A stretch of 64,000 bases of DNA from Ulota crispa. Its lineage: Eukaryota > Streptophyta > Bryopsida > Orthotrichales > Orthotrichaceae. Position numbers and translations under genes: made by a program. The notes beneath the pieces were generated by a model. The model worked only from the letters and a program-made list of their open reading frames with translations. It had not been told where the DNA came from and ran no database searches. How positions within the stretch are numbered: the first letter of the stretch is position 1; each line of letters opens with the position of its first letter. The stretch covers positions 15,648,002 through 15,712,001 of the forward strand of contig OY987242.1 of NCBI GenBank assembly GCA_963920765.1, written 5' to 3'. Positions 34,659 through 48,785 of the stretch are shown here, one piece after another.

Positions 34659-35587
34659 AACCCCTAAAGGACCGTTATCTCTTTGGAGGACAGGTTGGAC
34701 TTCAGGCATGTACCCATGACTAAACTACTTTGTGCAATTTTCTGAAACTTTTATTGAAAGTGGGGAATTCAAAGATCTACGTGGGCATCTAATTTCTTCT
34801 TCATTCCAACATTTGACAAAGAAGTTATGCATGAATTTCAGTTTGGGGAGGATTGCCCATCTAGGCAGCCCAAAAACTTATTTAAAATTTACTTTTTTGA
34901 AAAACTAAAATTTGAAATTGGTTCTTTAGATTTTTTGATTCATGAGAAGCTTTGAATCATTCAAGCTCAATCAACGGCATGAAAGTTATGAGGAGTTTTT
35001 GTTTGCGGGCAATTATGGAATCTCTACTCTAAAATAAACTTTGAAGTCCTTTATTTTACTCAATTTTCAATATTTTGGACAAAAAACTAAACTAAAGGAA
35101 GTAGATTGTTCATCATACATTATCTCCGCTGGGATTTGCATTTTTCTTTTCCATAATTAAATTTTTAACAATTTTGTGTTTTGAATTATTCTCTACTTCT
35201 TTTTACTTACTACTTTTTCCCATGTGTTGTATAGTTCCAATTCATTTGAAATTCTCCCACATATACCTAACTTGATCTCCTACATGGAAAAAATAAAGCG
35301 CAACTTTGGGTAGAGCAACTTTTTTGTTATAAGAGTGGTCAAAGATTTCTAAAATTTTTGGGTAGCATGTAGAAAAACCTTTTTTTTGCTTTAGATGTAA
35401 ATATCTCACCCTCCTCCATTTGGAATGAGCTGAATTTTTTCCCACAAGTACCTCTTCCAGTCTGGGGCAAGATCCTATGGTTGGATTTCCCAAAAACAAA
35501 ACATAAAATCCCCTTTTCTTTGACCTCCTAGAAGTGGCAATTTTTAGTGATTTTGGCAGAAAAAAGGGCTTGGTCCTTTAGGGGTTA
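34659..35587. mobile_element. Intact MITE with ACCCCTAAAGGACC ends
   Basis: ACCCCTAAAGGACC at the left and GGTCCTTTAGGGGTT at the right form an inverted pair around about 930 bp. Truncated relatives are at 24745-25558 and 44190-44583. No coding content is visible. The ends contain CCCTAAA but there is no telomeric tandem array. Confidence 0.8.
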
Positions 35588-35599
35588 ACAAAGACTTCC

Positions 35600-38500
35600 T
35601 ATGAAAAAATTCTTTGAATGAATCAAATATGTTAAACACACAATTATTACATCAAAAGGTACTGTAAAAATTTGTAGATGAAGAAAATAATGTATGAAAT
35701 TTTACATTTTCATATTTGTATTGGCTAAGCATGTTGAGTTGTATCTTGCTTATCAAAATATAATTTATGCTTTACAATTATTCATGAAGTTATAGACATA
35801 GTTGGTTTATATTAGAGTCATGAACCTTCAATGTTATATTTCTTTTTTTTTTTTTTTTTTCTAAAATGAAACATATTATTGCAATTTTGTTTTTACCAAT
35901 AGTTTTTATAATTTTAATGATTGAGTGAAAAAACTGCATTTTTGTGAATACTAATAAATTTATTAAACTATTGATCATTGTTGTGAGAAGTATTGTGTTA
36001 ATTTTGATTGTTTTGTTTTTCACCACTTAATTCAAGCATCTTTTGTTTTTTAGATCATTATTGTATGAAAACAAAGATAAGTTGAATAAGAGAGTAAGTA
36101 CTTTAAAACAATTAACATTTTAACTAACATGATTTTTAGTCAAAGTGGTATTATGATTAAAAAATATTAATTCAAATATTTGATTTTTTTACTACACCTT
36201 GATTTATTAAACTTAAAACTTTACAAAGTGTTAAAAAATATGACTTTGATTAATTAAATACTTTAATCTTGCTTTATAAACAATTTTTAAAATGCCATTG
36301 CTACATTAATTAATGAAACAATTATTACGTGCATTAGTTGATATTAACATAAGAGTGTTTTTATAGCATGACGTCATCCAATTTTTGTTACAACTATAGA
36401 CATAGAACCGAACATTTAAAACTACATCAACATAGTAAAGAATGATCTCTTTTCAAACTCTAAAGTATAATTGTTGTCAACATTGATAATAAAATGTATT
36501 TCATTATTCTGTTTTATAAGATTTTCATTCAATTAATCAAATTGAATTTCTTTTTGCAATAAGTTTAGATGATGTATTGTTGCCTTTTAGTTTATTATTC
36601 TTTTCTTACACTATGTGTCACTTTACCTTGTTCAAACAATAAAATCATATTATAAACATTCATAAATTGTTGGATCCAAACTTTGCCATATTCTTTTAGA
36701 GTAATATGTTAATTTTTAAGATCTCTAAATTGAATTGTGTATGTAAAATCTAGTGCTAATAATATGTTAAGTGTTAATTTAATTAATTAGCAAATCTAAA
36801 TTAAGTTAACTTTAGTTTGTTTTAATTATTTAAATGCTTCAAAAAGTTTAAAGTACAATCAACGCAGTCAATTTGAGCATTTGTGGCCACGTTCAAAAGC
36901 AACTTTTGTATGCAATTGCTTCCAAGTTTTAAAACATCTTTTGTAAAACAAATTCTTAAATTGACATTTTTGGCAGTATCATTGAAGTATTTGTCACGCA
37001 ACCTTTATCATAGTGATGTTTTCATAAAATGACATTTCTTTGTCCTCAAAATTGTTTTGAAAACTTTAATTGTGCGTGTACAAAAGCTTCTAATATTACA
37101 CAATGTCCTATTTTCAATCATTCAAATTATGATGTTAGGAAGTGTTGCAATTATTAAATCTTGTTGCAAAGCATGTAAAATGCCAATATTGAAATTTAGA
37201 TTGTAAAAACAATTTTCAAAAAACAACCTGTTATTCATAACACTATAAACAAGAAAATTTTAAAACTTAAAATGCAAAAAAAAAAAACTTTGCATATATG
37301 ACTAAAATATATAAATTAAGATTTATACAATATGATGTATAAATTAAAATTTATACAATATGATGTATAAATAAAATTCAACATGTACAATTCGAACATA
37401 TAAATAAATTTTATATGTATAAATAAAGTTAACTAATTTACAGCTAGTAATGAAATAAAAAATGATTATTTGATTTTTTAATGATGGAATTTAAAAGACC
37501 ATAAATTATTCATTTAAATGATTAAAATTTAAAAAAAATATGAATCTTGGAATAAAAATAGATTGAAATCAATACATAATTAGATTGACATACATCTTTC
37601 TAAAAATAAAATAAAGAATTATCTATAACCATAGTGTTTAATTAGAAAATGAATTTGATATTTCAAGTGTAGTAGCAAGAGCAAATAAATAAGATTAAAT
37701 CTTCACTTAAAAAAACTATTATTTTTGTTAACAAAATATATTGTTGTATAAAAATACTTTTAGTAACTGAAAAAAAACTAAATAATATTTAAATAAAAAT
37801 ATTTTACATTATCTGTTTTTCAATTGAAATACTATAATTTTTGGTTTTTAGATTTTATTACTTGAAAGATTTCGTACTCAAGATTATGAAAAGTTCGGAA
37901 AAACATTATTTAGTTTTAGAGCATTACAGTAAAAGATGATATAACCAAATTTTCTTTTTTTCTTTCACTTATTCTATTAAGCTGGCGAAAATGAACTTAA
38001 TCTTATACAATTGTTTTTAAAGTGTGATCTTAACTAGGACAAGATGTGCCTTATAATATACATTTAAAAATGATATCATCATATTTTAAAGAAAAAAAAA
38101 ACTTTCATATATTAGATTGATATTCAATAGCTCATCACAAAAGACACAATATAATAAATTAATCTATAAATAGAAATTTGGTTAATAAATGAATTAAAGT
38201 TAAATTAAAATTAAAACAAATAAACGGAGCCAACAGTTTGAAATAACATAATTAACAATAGTCAACCATACCCATACATTTAGCATTTACAATTTCCACC
38301 AACAAAGCTCAAATGTCTATTTTAATGCATTTTTCATTATATCTGATATGAAATTTTTATTTCCAGTTCAAAAAAAAGTTGTCTTTACTTTTATTTATGT
38401 TAACATCCTATTTTCCGTGAATTTGTTCATGTTACCATTAAATAGAAGTTGATAAAGTAGTGCATATTAAATACTTGAATATTCTGTTTTGGTTTAAATT

Positions 38501-40915
38501 AAGAGCACATGATTCACTTTGATATTGCGTTCAGATTGTAATCTGATAAAAAAAATTGTAGTAGAACAAACTTCATGAAAAGGTTGATACAATTTAGCAT
38601 TGATAAAGTGCAATTTCATCCATTGCGTAACATAAGAGTCAAAAAGAATTTGCTAAATTTTTAAAATTCTTCCTAAAGTGCTAGGTTGTTAGTATAAAAT
38701 CTTATAAAAACATTATTATTTGCCAAAGTATATAGATAAGGTTAGTTCTTGAACATAGCAAAAAAAAATAATGAAGTAATTAATAGCTCAAAAAAAGAGA
38801 ACAAATTATATTCATACACATTTTTTTCTTATATTATAAATTAATATGTAGCTTTCCTAAAATGAGCAAAATTCATTCATCACTTGCTTCATTGATAAAA
38901 GCAAATTTATAGAGTATGTTGTTGCTTTTTTATGTAATTTTAGGCCTTTTATTCAATTGTAAATTTAAAAGATTTTTTTTTCTTAAAATTCTTGACACCA
39001 CAACTAATATAATCACAACTAGCAATCATAAGGTTCAATAGCATAAAAAATAAAAAATAGAGATAAAATCTTTGCCTCCAAATTCTTATAATGAGCAATA
39101 TAATAAACATCAATGACAAATGGAACGTAATTTAGTATAATTTTTTTAAACATCTATATTTTTTTATATTGGAATTTAATTATTTTTTTGCATGTCAAAT
39201 TTTGTAGCAATTCATTTTTTTAAGCCTATATTTAGTGGCAAAATTATCCATAAGTAGAAGAGTCAAAGAAAATGCAATTGTTCTTTTCATAAGAAAACAT
39301 CAAATCAAGAAGTTAGAAAAATTCAAAATACAACTAAAATTAGATTACTTAAGCAATTCAGATCAAATAAAAATTGTATAATTTATCAAAGCAAAAACTT
39401 CAAACAAATAAAAGTCCACACATATTTTGAATCTCTTGATAACTATATCATTGACTATATAGTCCTTTAAGGATCAAGCACATAACAAGTTATTTATAGT
39501 TTAGATTGTGAAATGTTGTTTAAGTACGATTTCTTAAACAATAAGTTTGCATGATTACAATCCAATAACATTATAGTCAAATCCCTATAAAATTTGACTC
39601 ATGAATAATTTTTGAATTTTAAAATTTCACAATTAAGTGATTATTTTTGGATTGTACATCATTGCACACTAATTAAACATCAATTCTAAAGTTTATAATA
39701 GATGATTTTATGAAGAAATCGTTAGAGTTTCAACTTGCTTACTATCAAATCAGTTTTTATAATGTTTGGTCTACAATAAATTTCTGTAATTCAAATGTTG
39801 ACAATCTAATATAAATTTGCATACTTTTTTTGTATGGAACTCAAAAAAAAATTCCAAAAAATACTATAGACACAAGAATGAAGTTATAATGTTCAATAAT
39901 AGCATGTTTTATTACACATACTTTAAGCTTTAACAAATGAAAAATTAAAGATTTTTGTTGCACTAACTATACACAACTTATAATTTATGAATAATTATTC
40001 ACTACATTTGTTTCATTGTTGTAAAGGTACTAAGGCAAGATATTTGACAAAGAAATCTTATGCTACTTGTCATTCACTTAGCCAAATAGTTGAGCTTGAA
40101 AGCAATTAAAGTTTTGTATGAACTACAAAAAGTTTGTAGACACACATATATACTATTATTTGCAATGTTGTATTTTGCCAAGAAGAAAGACATAGACCAA
40201 AACTTTTTAGGTTATGCACAAGCCAAAGCTATAAAAGTTGATACATAAGTTAGAGCTCTTGCAATTTTAGATTTAGTTTGATTTCAAAGACTTGATTTTG
40301 TGACACAAGAAATTGCAAAAATTTAAAAAAAAATGCTTTGTTTAAATGTTTTGGGCATTTTATTGTGATTTGAACTTCCATGGACATAAACACCATTGTA
40401 GGGAGCTTATAATTTTAGTTCAAATCTCCAAAGCTCATTCAACGTGGCGTTTATTTCTAATTGTTTTTGCCATATTGTGGAGGCAACAATTTTTATGTTG
40501 GATATGGTGGTTTGAGCCATAACAATATGTTCATTGCAATGTTGTATAAGCAAGTATTTAACCTACATTTTTGTAAATGTTAAATTTGAGATATTGTCAA
40601 ATTTGTTAAAGGGGTTTTTAACATTTAAAATTTTAATAAATTTATTATCATTGTAGTTGCATTTTACTATAGTTATATTTATTAAGCCTTTCATTTTTGT
40701 TAAAAAAAATATTAATTTTATTTTGTTATGATTAGTTTGTGGCATAAGTTGTGCCAGAATTCACAATTTATATGGGTGTGCTAAATTCATTATTTGTAAA
40801 CATAGTTTAATTGTATACCAAATTTGTGGGTAGTGTGTAGTTTAAAGAAGTTAAAAAAATTTATTACCATAATTTTATATATGAAAATGAAATGTCAACC
40901 CAATATAAAATTGTA
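35600..40915. other. Very AT-rich stretch without recognisable features
   Basis: About 5.3 kb of strikingly AT-rich sequence with frequent homopolymer runs. No ORF of note, no repeat ends and no organelle gene fragment were recognised. A small tandem duplication (AAATT[A]AGATTTATACAATATGATGTATA type) lies at about 37310-37375. Confidence 0.45.
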
Positions 40916-43900
40916 TTAATCCCTAAAGGACCAAAGAGCCCAATATGACCAAAGGGGGTGCTTGGAGGTGTGAAAGTATACAAAAGAGGCATTTTTAGCT
41001 CAAATTTTGGTCTGCTACTCAAGTCCAAATGGAGTTGTTAGTCCAAGAAATATTTATGATCTGCTTGTTGTTCCTCGAAGCGCCTCTTTTGCTCTAGATT
41101 CTACATGGAATATGGAAAATATTTTGTTTTTTCAACAATTAGGAGAAGAATGTCTTTGGACAAAGGAAGGGAGCAGCTTAGAAAGTGGATGGGATGGGTG
41201 CTCTCATGTCTCATATTGTACAAGGGAGAGGTTTGGTGATGTGTCACTTTTTTTTTTCTTGACTTGGGCAAGGTTTTTATAGCTCTAAAGTAAGGAGCTA
41301 GTGGAATCTAGCTACCTAGAGTGACCACATTTTTTGGAGTTTTTTTCAAATTGTGAAGTTTTTTTTTCCATCAAATATAGCAAGACACAATCTCATGAGA
41401 TCAGCCATTTAGTAAATCTTTTTTTAGAGAAAATATTACTTGAGAATCCAAAATCCATATTTTGAACTGTTGCCCAAATTGAAAAAGATGAGATTCTCAA
41501 CGATGGGGATTTTGTAAATTTATTTAGATTTGAAATCAAATTGGTTTAAAACATTTGATTTATAGTTGGGTATAGAATGACTGGTTTGGATTATGTGATT
41601 ACTAGTTCAACTTTCCAAAAACTTAAAAAATGTGTTGAAGGTTTCATGTTGGAGGTATGCTAAATTTTCTTAGCAAAACGCTTAGGGGTTCATAGAAAAA
41701 AGACTCAATTTTCCATTGCTCAACTATTTCAAATCTTATGTCTCAAAATTGTTTTATATAACTAACTAGATATTTGCACTTTACAAATCCTGCAAACTAT
41801 GTGCATGATAATGAATTATTTAGGTATGACAAAATGGATTCATTACGATGGTTGATAAAGCACGTGAATAATACTATCAATTGTCATAAAGCGCAGGCAA
41901 ATTTAAGACCATTAATGAGATGATAATTATGTTTAAATGAATTTATTGTCCAGCAAAGCAATGTATGCCTCAAAAGTCCTGAAACACAAAATCAAGGTCT
42001 GGTATTTTTATTGATTTTATTTCAAAATATGTATCAAATTTTAAAATTTACTATGAAAAAATCCAATTGTACAGGATAAAGTAGTAGTACATTGTGGCTT
42101 TTCGAAACTTGCTCATAATTTGGTTTTATGTTTGTTGACATTGTATGAAGGTTGGTATTATGTTATAGTTATGAATAAAAAAAAAATCAACATATCTTTG
42201 TTTACAAAATTATTGGGAAAAAGAATAATTATATGCAACAGAAATTGTGAAGCTAAACAAAATTGGTTTTCCTATAGCTTTGAAGAACACCAAGATATTT
42301 GCAAAAAATTTGCAAAGCATTTTAGATTGGCAGATGTATGAGTCAAGAACTTTTAGTGCTATAATAGAAAGGATAAAAGGTCCGTGTTAATTATTTTGAC
42401 ACGTACGGTGCAATTACAATTTTTTGCCAATTTGCTCTTGCCATGGTGCTACGTTGTAATTGCGTAGTATAAAAAAATATTTACATTTCATTTATTCATC
42501 TAAAGTATACTATGCATATAAATAACATTGAAGTAGCCAACCAAGTTTGGGCATCTTATAGTTGTCAAATTCAATTCCACAAATAGTGGCATCAATTTTT
42601 TTTTCTTTCTAATTGATATTACAATTATGGACACATATATTATTTACCTTGACAAGTGCAAGAATTGAGATCTAGCATGTTCACCAATGACGCATTTGTA
42701 GTTTGTATCTCAATTATATAGAGCTCTTACACATAATTGGATGTTGAAAATTCCACTAAATGCTTCACTACACCAAAAAATATGTTATCTTACATTTACT
42801 TTTACAAAAAGAATATTTGTTGTTTACAATGATAGTTTGCTTCCCGTGAGCATCCCAAAATTCATTGTCCATTATGTGACTATAAATTTAGGTGTTGGCA
42901 TTTGAGTTGTTTCCAAAAGTACTGTGAAAATCTTCAATGAAACAAAAATTATAAATGTAAGTTTGTTCTTTGCATTTTTCTTGTAGATTTATTATTGATT
43001 ATTTTTCATATTTACAACATATTAAAGAAAGTCATATGGAAAAACATAATTCTATCTTGTAAAGGATACTTTGTTCTTTTTAAATTATCAAATATTATAA
43101 AACCAATTTATTCCTAGTTAAACTTAAAAACAATGTTTCTTTGTAGAATACTCATTATCTTAACATTTTTATTTTAAAGAAAGATCGCACTAGAGAGAAG
43201 TTAGAGAACACTAACATTGGGCAAGAAAAGAAGAGATCAACACATGAACATTTGACATTGAACAAAAAAAAAACTAGAACTGGACCAATAGTCACATGCA
43301 AAGACTAATAGTAAGTACAAAAAAGGGCCGAGAGCACAATAATAATAAACGAAGGAAAAAAAATTTACTATTGCAAGCCCATAGTAGAAATTGGTAGCAA
43401 CTCCAAGATTCCAAAAGCAGTGAAAGTGAAGGGAGATGCCGAGGAGTACCAAAAAACAATTGCAGCAAGCAGAAAGAATAGCAACGGCCAAGGCGACGAC
43501 AAAAAATGGGAGCAAGAGCTACTGCAGGGGAGCAAAATTATTGCAGAGAACAAGAGCAGGAACAATTGCAAAGAAAGGGAGTGACTACAGAGTAGCAAAG
43601 AACAAATTCAGCCAAAAAAACAACAATGTAGTAGTTAAAGACTAGATGGGGACCAACAGGAGCGACTGCAACGGATGAGAACTAACATGAGCAGCTGCAA
43701 TAATAGAGACCAAAACTATAGTGGGAAGAGGCGTCGCAGGCAGATAAAATTCCAATGACAACTCAAGAGAGCAGCTAAGAGTTGCTAAACTCATTTGGAA
43801 ATAAATAACGGGTTCAAATTTGGAAGATGCATGGCAGCTTTTGGCCTTGATATGGGGCCTTCACAATGCACACATGACGCTTGGCTAATAGGCCAAATAC

Positions 43901-44189
43901 TAGTGGAGTCCGAAATAGGGGGTAAAGAAAGGGAGTTTGAGAGGACCCATCTTTTAGGACCCTGAAATCCGGCAACTCCATCCCCACTCCATTTGCCCCT
44001 ACATGAATTATATATTTTTATGTATGGAACCATATTTAATTTTTTTTTTTGGTTTTTGTTTTTGTTTTTTTTTCAAGTTCTAATGAACCAAGATTCATAG
44101 ATTTTCATTGCTTGAACTTGTGTGATTTGAGTTCTTGAACTCATATAAAATCCCCCAATTTTGCCTAGTATATTTGGAAATTCTATGAC
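40916..44189. other. Unassigned intergenic DNA
   Basis: A MITE-like end (TTAATCCCTAAAGGACC) is at 40917. ORFs at 41007-41282 and 42120-42341 (plus) show no recognised family and lack neighbours that would support them. At 43390-43780 the plus strand becomes purine-rich with degenerate AGCAAC/GAGCAA/CTGCAA words, perhaps an eroded minisatellite. Confidence 0.35.
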
Positions 44190-44583
44190 CTTTTGGCATT
44201 CAAAGATTTTTTGAAGTATATTGTACACCTCCAATTGATATGAAAATTCTCAAACATATATTTTTAGTCTTCTATATGGAGAAAAATTCTCAACTTTAAG
44301 TAGAGCACTTTTTTTGCTAAAAAAGTAGTCAAAGGCTTTTGAAACTTTTGAGCAGCGAAGAGAAAAACTTTTCCTCTTCACTTCAGAAGTTCAAATGTCA
44401 ATATCTCACTTCTTCTTATTTCAAATTAACTAATTTGTTTGCACAAGTACCTCCAATAGTCTCAAACAAGATCCATTGGTTAGATTTCCCAAAAAATAAT
44501 TGTTTATCTTTCTATTCATTCTCCCAAAAATGGCAATTTTTAAGGATTTTCACAAAAAAAAAGCTTAGTTCTTTAGGGGTTAA
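44190..44583 (+). mobile_element. 3' part of a CCTAAAGGACC-family MITE
   Basis: It aligns in order with 35180-35587: AGTAGAGCACTTTTTT, GTAGTCAAAGGCTTTTG, CAAGTACCTCCAATAGTCT, ATTTCCCAAAAA, ending TTCTTTAGGGGTTAA. The left end was not found. Confidence 0.65.
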
Positions 44584-44687
44584 AATCTATGAAACTTATT
44601 GGACTTTAAAGCTTTTTCCTAGATACACCTTGTGTGAAAATTCTAAAAAAAATAACAAAAAACCTATTTGCAGTGAACTGCTTTAAT

Positions 44688-45064
44688 TGTCAGGGACGGA
44701 GTCAATAACAAGAACAAAATAGAAGAAACGTAAAATTAAAACAAAAGCTCAAAAGTGTATTTAGAATCAAGATTAGAATAGTATATTAAAAAGTAGCAAT
44801 ACAAGGCAAGGCTAAAGCTTAAAGGCCAAAGACTAAAGCGGCAAGATGAGTTGTTAAGACTAAAGAACATCTTAGTCTCGACTCCTTTATATACGAGAAT
44901 TCAAAGCTTGTCCATCAAGCTTGGAAGTTGCTTGAGAAACTTTCTCTGATTTGAAAGGCACTTGAGCTGCTTCTACTAGGTAGAAAGCTTCTTGAGAAGC
45001 TTCTAACTTTCTAAAATCTTTTAAAAAATTTCTAGAACTAGTTAATCGGTTCATGTCCGTGACA
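44688..45064 (-). repeat. 3' LTR of the chromovirus
   Basis: Plus-strand ends TGTCAGGGACGG and TCCGTGACA. It aligns without net length change to 50061-50437 (377 bp each). Many differences are transitions. Confidence 0.92.
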
Positions 45065-45401
45065 TTACTTCCATTTCTAGCTCCAAGATCCTACGAGAAA
45101 TTCGTATAGTCGTTGCTCTTAGCTTCGTTGGTTGCTGTTGATGAAATTCTTGAATTTTCAAGGGAGCGTTCGATAAATTTGAAGTTGGTTCCCATGTATG
45201 CTCACTAATTGGGTAGTTGCGCCAATGAACAAAGTATTCGATTTGCCCTTTCCAAATCCTTGAATCTAAAATTTTTTCAACATTATACTCTTTGATGCTA
45301 ATTACTTCAACACAAGGCGGCGGAGGTTGAATTTTTCCAGGAAAGTTAGATTCTCTATAGGTTTCCAAGAATGAAATATGAAATAATGGATGTATCTTCA
45401 T
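45051..45401 (-). pseudogene. Integrase C terminus with chromodomain
   Basis: The minus-strand reading has HPLFHISFLE, then YNVEKILDSR, EYFVHWRNYP, HTWEPTSNL and IQEFH. These are the conserved chromodomain positions of plant and fungal chromoviruses, which target integration by binding modified histone H3. It runs a few bases into the 3' LTR, as is common. Confidence 0.88.
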
Positions 45402-46211
45402 TGCTCCTGGTAGTTATAGTTGATATGCCACATCATTGATTTGTTTTTCAATGTTAAATAATTTAATCCGGCAATAGTCAAGTTTATTGCTTGAACGAGC
45501 CATCTTGATATTACGTCTTAATAGCCATATTTTTTCACCCACTTGAAACTATAGTTGCTTTTTTCTTCTCACATCAACAAACTCTTTGTATTGTACTTGA
45601 GCTTCTTCTAAATAAATTATCATTGTTGTATATGATTCTTATAAATGCATTGTCAAATTCTCTGCTGCAGGGCTCTCTCCTCTCCAAGCTGGTAGCATAT
45701 CAATTTTTGGATAATATCCATAATTTGCATATAATAAAGTCTCTTAAATTGATACATGTTTGCTATTGTTGTATGTAAACTTTGCAAGCACTAGCAAAGA
45801 TACTCAATCGTTTTGTTGATAATTTATGATACACCAAAAATATTGCTCTAATACTTGATTTATGGGTTCGATTTGTCCATAAGTTTAAAGGTGAAAAGCC
45901 GAAAAAAGCTTGATCTTCACTTGTAAGACTTTAAATAGTAATTGTCAGAATTTAGAGATGAACTGCGGGCCTCCGTTAGACATAATGTCTTTAGGTAGTC
46001 CATAATATTAATAAATAATGTCAATGAAAAACTTAGCTATTTTTTTTTTAGTGATTGTCTTCTTGCAATGAACAAAATGCACCATCTTTGAAAACCAATC
46101 GACTATCACACAAATAAAATTAAACTTAGCCGAAAGTGATAAGTTTGTAATGAAGTCTATAGAAACAGATGACTATGATTGTTTTGGCACTGGTAAAAGC
46201 TGTAAAAGTCC

Positions 46212-46541
46212 CTAGGGTTGATGTCGCGGATTCTTAAAGCAAGAATATGTGTCACAAAATAAAAAAAGCTCTTTGATGATCTTGCACATCTGTAGCCACC
46301 AAAAATTTTGAGAAACGAGTTCCAACGTCTTGTTGAAACCAAAATGTCCAACGGCTGGAAGGTCGTGGTGTATTTGCTTGATTTGAAGACGTCGTGGTTC
46401 ATCCGGAATGTATAGACGTTCTTTAAAGTATAAAAGTTGATCTTCAATCTTGAATTCGATAGAATCTTTTTGTAGAATTGTTAGAACATTGCTTGATATC
46501 AAGTACCAAGGCATCTGTAATTGATGTTGTTTGGATTTCAT
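46212..46541 (-). pseudogene. Integrase zinc-binding (HHCC) domain
   Basis: QIHHDLPAVGHFG, then NKTLELVSQNFWW and a later FCDTYSCF give the H...H...C..C spacing of retroelement integrases. The fragment belongs to the chromovirus pol. Confidence 0.8.
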
Positions 46542-46823
46542 TTAGAAAACTGGAATTAGCTGGAAACAAGCTTTGAGCTGCTCGTAAACAAATGCGTTCA
46601 GGATTCAAGAGTGTCGTCCGTTGTTGATCATATGCTGCTTTCTCTTTTTTAGGAATAAGGTTGAATCTTTTAGATTAAACATCAAATAACCCTTGTTGCT
46701 TCTCGAGTCGATATATAATGTCAAAATCAAATTTAAATAGAAATATATTCCAACAAGCTTAACGACGGTTCAAGACACGAGTAGACATGAAATATTCAAG
46801 GTTTTTGTGATTAGTATGTACTT

Positions 46824-47090
46824 TCATCTTGTGTGCAGCCCCTTCGAAAAAATAACGTCATTCTTAGAAAAAATCCACAATTGCAAGCAGCTTTTTATTA
46901 TGAATTTCATAGTTGATTTCTGCTGCGTTGAATTTTCTTGAGTAGAAAGCAACTGGATGGAGTTTTTTGTTTTTTTTTGTTGCGATAATATTGCATCTAA
47001 TGCAAAATTTGAAGTATCTGTCTCTAAAAAGAACGGCTTAGAAAAATCTGGATATATCAAGATCGTAACTGTAGTAAAAACTTTTTTCAA
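46824..47090 (-). pseudogene. RNase H domain of the chromovirus
   Basis: ILIYPDFSKPFFLETDTSN followed by FALDAILSQ matches the start of the Ty3/Gypsy RNase H domain. The catalytic D of the TDTSN motif is present. Confidence 0.8.
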
Positions 47091-47330
47091 TGTTCAAAAA
47101 ATTTTATCTGCTTCTTGACTCCAATTTAACTTATCTTTGCATGTAAGCCGCGCAAGTAAAATGGCTCTCTAAAAATAGTTCTTGATGGAGATTTGGTAGA
47201 AATTTGCAAAACTAAAAAAACATTGGACATTGTGTACTATCTTTAGGATTCTCCAATTTAATATGGCTTGAATTTTCTTGGAATCTATCAAAATATCGTC
47301 ACTCAAAATGATATAGCCAAGAAATTTGAC

Positions 47331-47690
47331 TTAAATAGTGTGAAAATCACATTTTTTGAGCTTGTCATATAATACAGTATTGCAGAGCTTTTCAAATACT
47401 AGCTTCACATGTTTTTCATGTTGAATTGGATCTTTAAAGTATATCAAAACGTCTTCTAAATAGCAGACAATAAAGTTGTTTAGAAACTTTCGAAATATAT
47501 CATTTATAAAGTGTTGAAAAATTGGCAATACATTTGTAAGTCCAAAAGGCATGACACTATATTTGAAGTGGCCATACCTTGTCCGAAAAATTGTCTTCTA
47601 TTTGTCATTTTTAAAAATTTGTACAAGATTGTAAACTCTTTGAAGATTAATCTTGGTATAAATCTTTGATTGTCCGATCTGGCCAAGAAG
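47331..47690 (-). pseudogene. Reverse transcriptase fragment of the chromovirus
   Basis: MPFGLTN..PIFQHFINDIF and YLEDVLIY match reverse transcriptase blocks. The usual YLDD reads YLED, which removes one catalytic aspartate. A frame change separates it from the upstream piece. Confidence 0.85.
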
Positions 47691-48433
47691 TCCGCTGATT
47701 AGAAATAATAGATACCGATTCTTGATTGTAACTTTGTTGAGGCTTTAGTAATCCACACACATTTGTAAAAAACCATTTTTTTTCTTCATAAATAAAATAG
47801 GTGCACCAGGTGGAGACTTGGAGTAGCGAATAAAATTTTTGGCCAAATTTTCATTAAGATATTTTCTCAATGCAGAGACTTGTTCTGCGATAGATTATAA
47901 ATGGGTTCAAAAAGTGGTTGTGCACCTTGTTCAAGATTGATGTCGTAGTCATATAATCGATGCTTGGACAAAATATTTGCATTCTTCTTTTCAAAGATAT
48001 TTTGGTACTCTTGATACTCTTTGTATTCTTTTGAAAGCGTAGTTGTCTTGATGGTTTGCTCAAACATTGGAATAGCATATACTACAAATATATCACCATC
48101 TTTAACAACTTGCATAAACGCTCAAGCTCCAACAAATAAAGGTTTAGATGTTTTTTAGCCGGAAGGTTCTATAAATTTAACCAATGATTTATTTGTAAAA
48201 GGTATTTAAAAAAAAAAAGTAATATTACGATTTATCCAATTAATTTGGGGATTATATTTTTCAAGCAAAGAAAGTCCTAAATTTACAGGATTGAAAGGAG
48301 AACAGATAATATTATAAATTATATGGCTACTATGGTTTTTTGCTACTGTCTGTAAAAGGGTTATTTTGTGAATAACATCGCCAGAAGATAGATGTCGTCC
48401 GTCAATAACTTCAATGTGAACGGCTTTTAACTT

Positions 48434-48625
48434 TTAAACTATGAAAATTATATGCAATTTTACAAACGACTCATCTATAAAACATGCTGAGGCTCCAAAA
48501 TCTAACAAAGCATGGATTTTAATATTTTTAGGATCTAAACAAACTGATATAATAAAACAAAAAGCGAGATTTGCAGATAATACAAAACCTGAAAATGTTG
48601 ACGATGTTATGGGATCCAGTCGCAC
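48434..48625 (-). pseudogene. Retropepsin fragment of the chromovirus
   Basis: HALLDFGASACFIDESFV corresponds to the aspartic protease active site, normally DSGA; here serine is replaced by phenylalanine. Confidence 0.75.
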
Positions 48626-48714
48626 GATCCTTATTGTGACTAGAGTTTATTATTTTCTTACTGAACGTTGGTACTCCAAAGTTGTGAAATGTGTCGTTAC
48701 TTCTTAGGACAATT

Positions 48715-48785
48715 GCTAATTTTATGTCTTTCTTTTCCACAGTAAAAACATAATTTTTCTTTGCATCGGCGTTTTTTCTCTTGTT
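48715..48785 (-). pseudogene. Gag zinc knuckle of the chromovirus
   Basis: The minus strand reads RRCKEKLCFYCGKERHKISNC, containing the CX2CX4HX4C knuckle (CFYCGKERHKISNC) that binds nucleic acid in Gag. Confidence 0.85.

Noticed and set aside
34659..34675. Telomere-like CCCTAAA motifs (also near 12080, 23195, 35575, 40920, 44570)
   Set aside because: Each is a single occurrence inside a MITE terminus (ACCCCTAAAGGACC); there is no tandem telomeric array.
35600..40915. Organelle DNA insertion
   Set aside because: The AT bias suggested it, but no plastid or mitochondrial gene fragment could be recognised.
42120..42341. Possible small protein gene on the plus strand
   Set aside because: No family, no supporting exons or neighbours, and AT-rich composition; kept only as part of the unassigned stretch.
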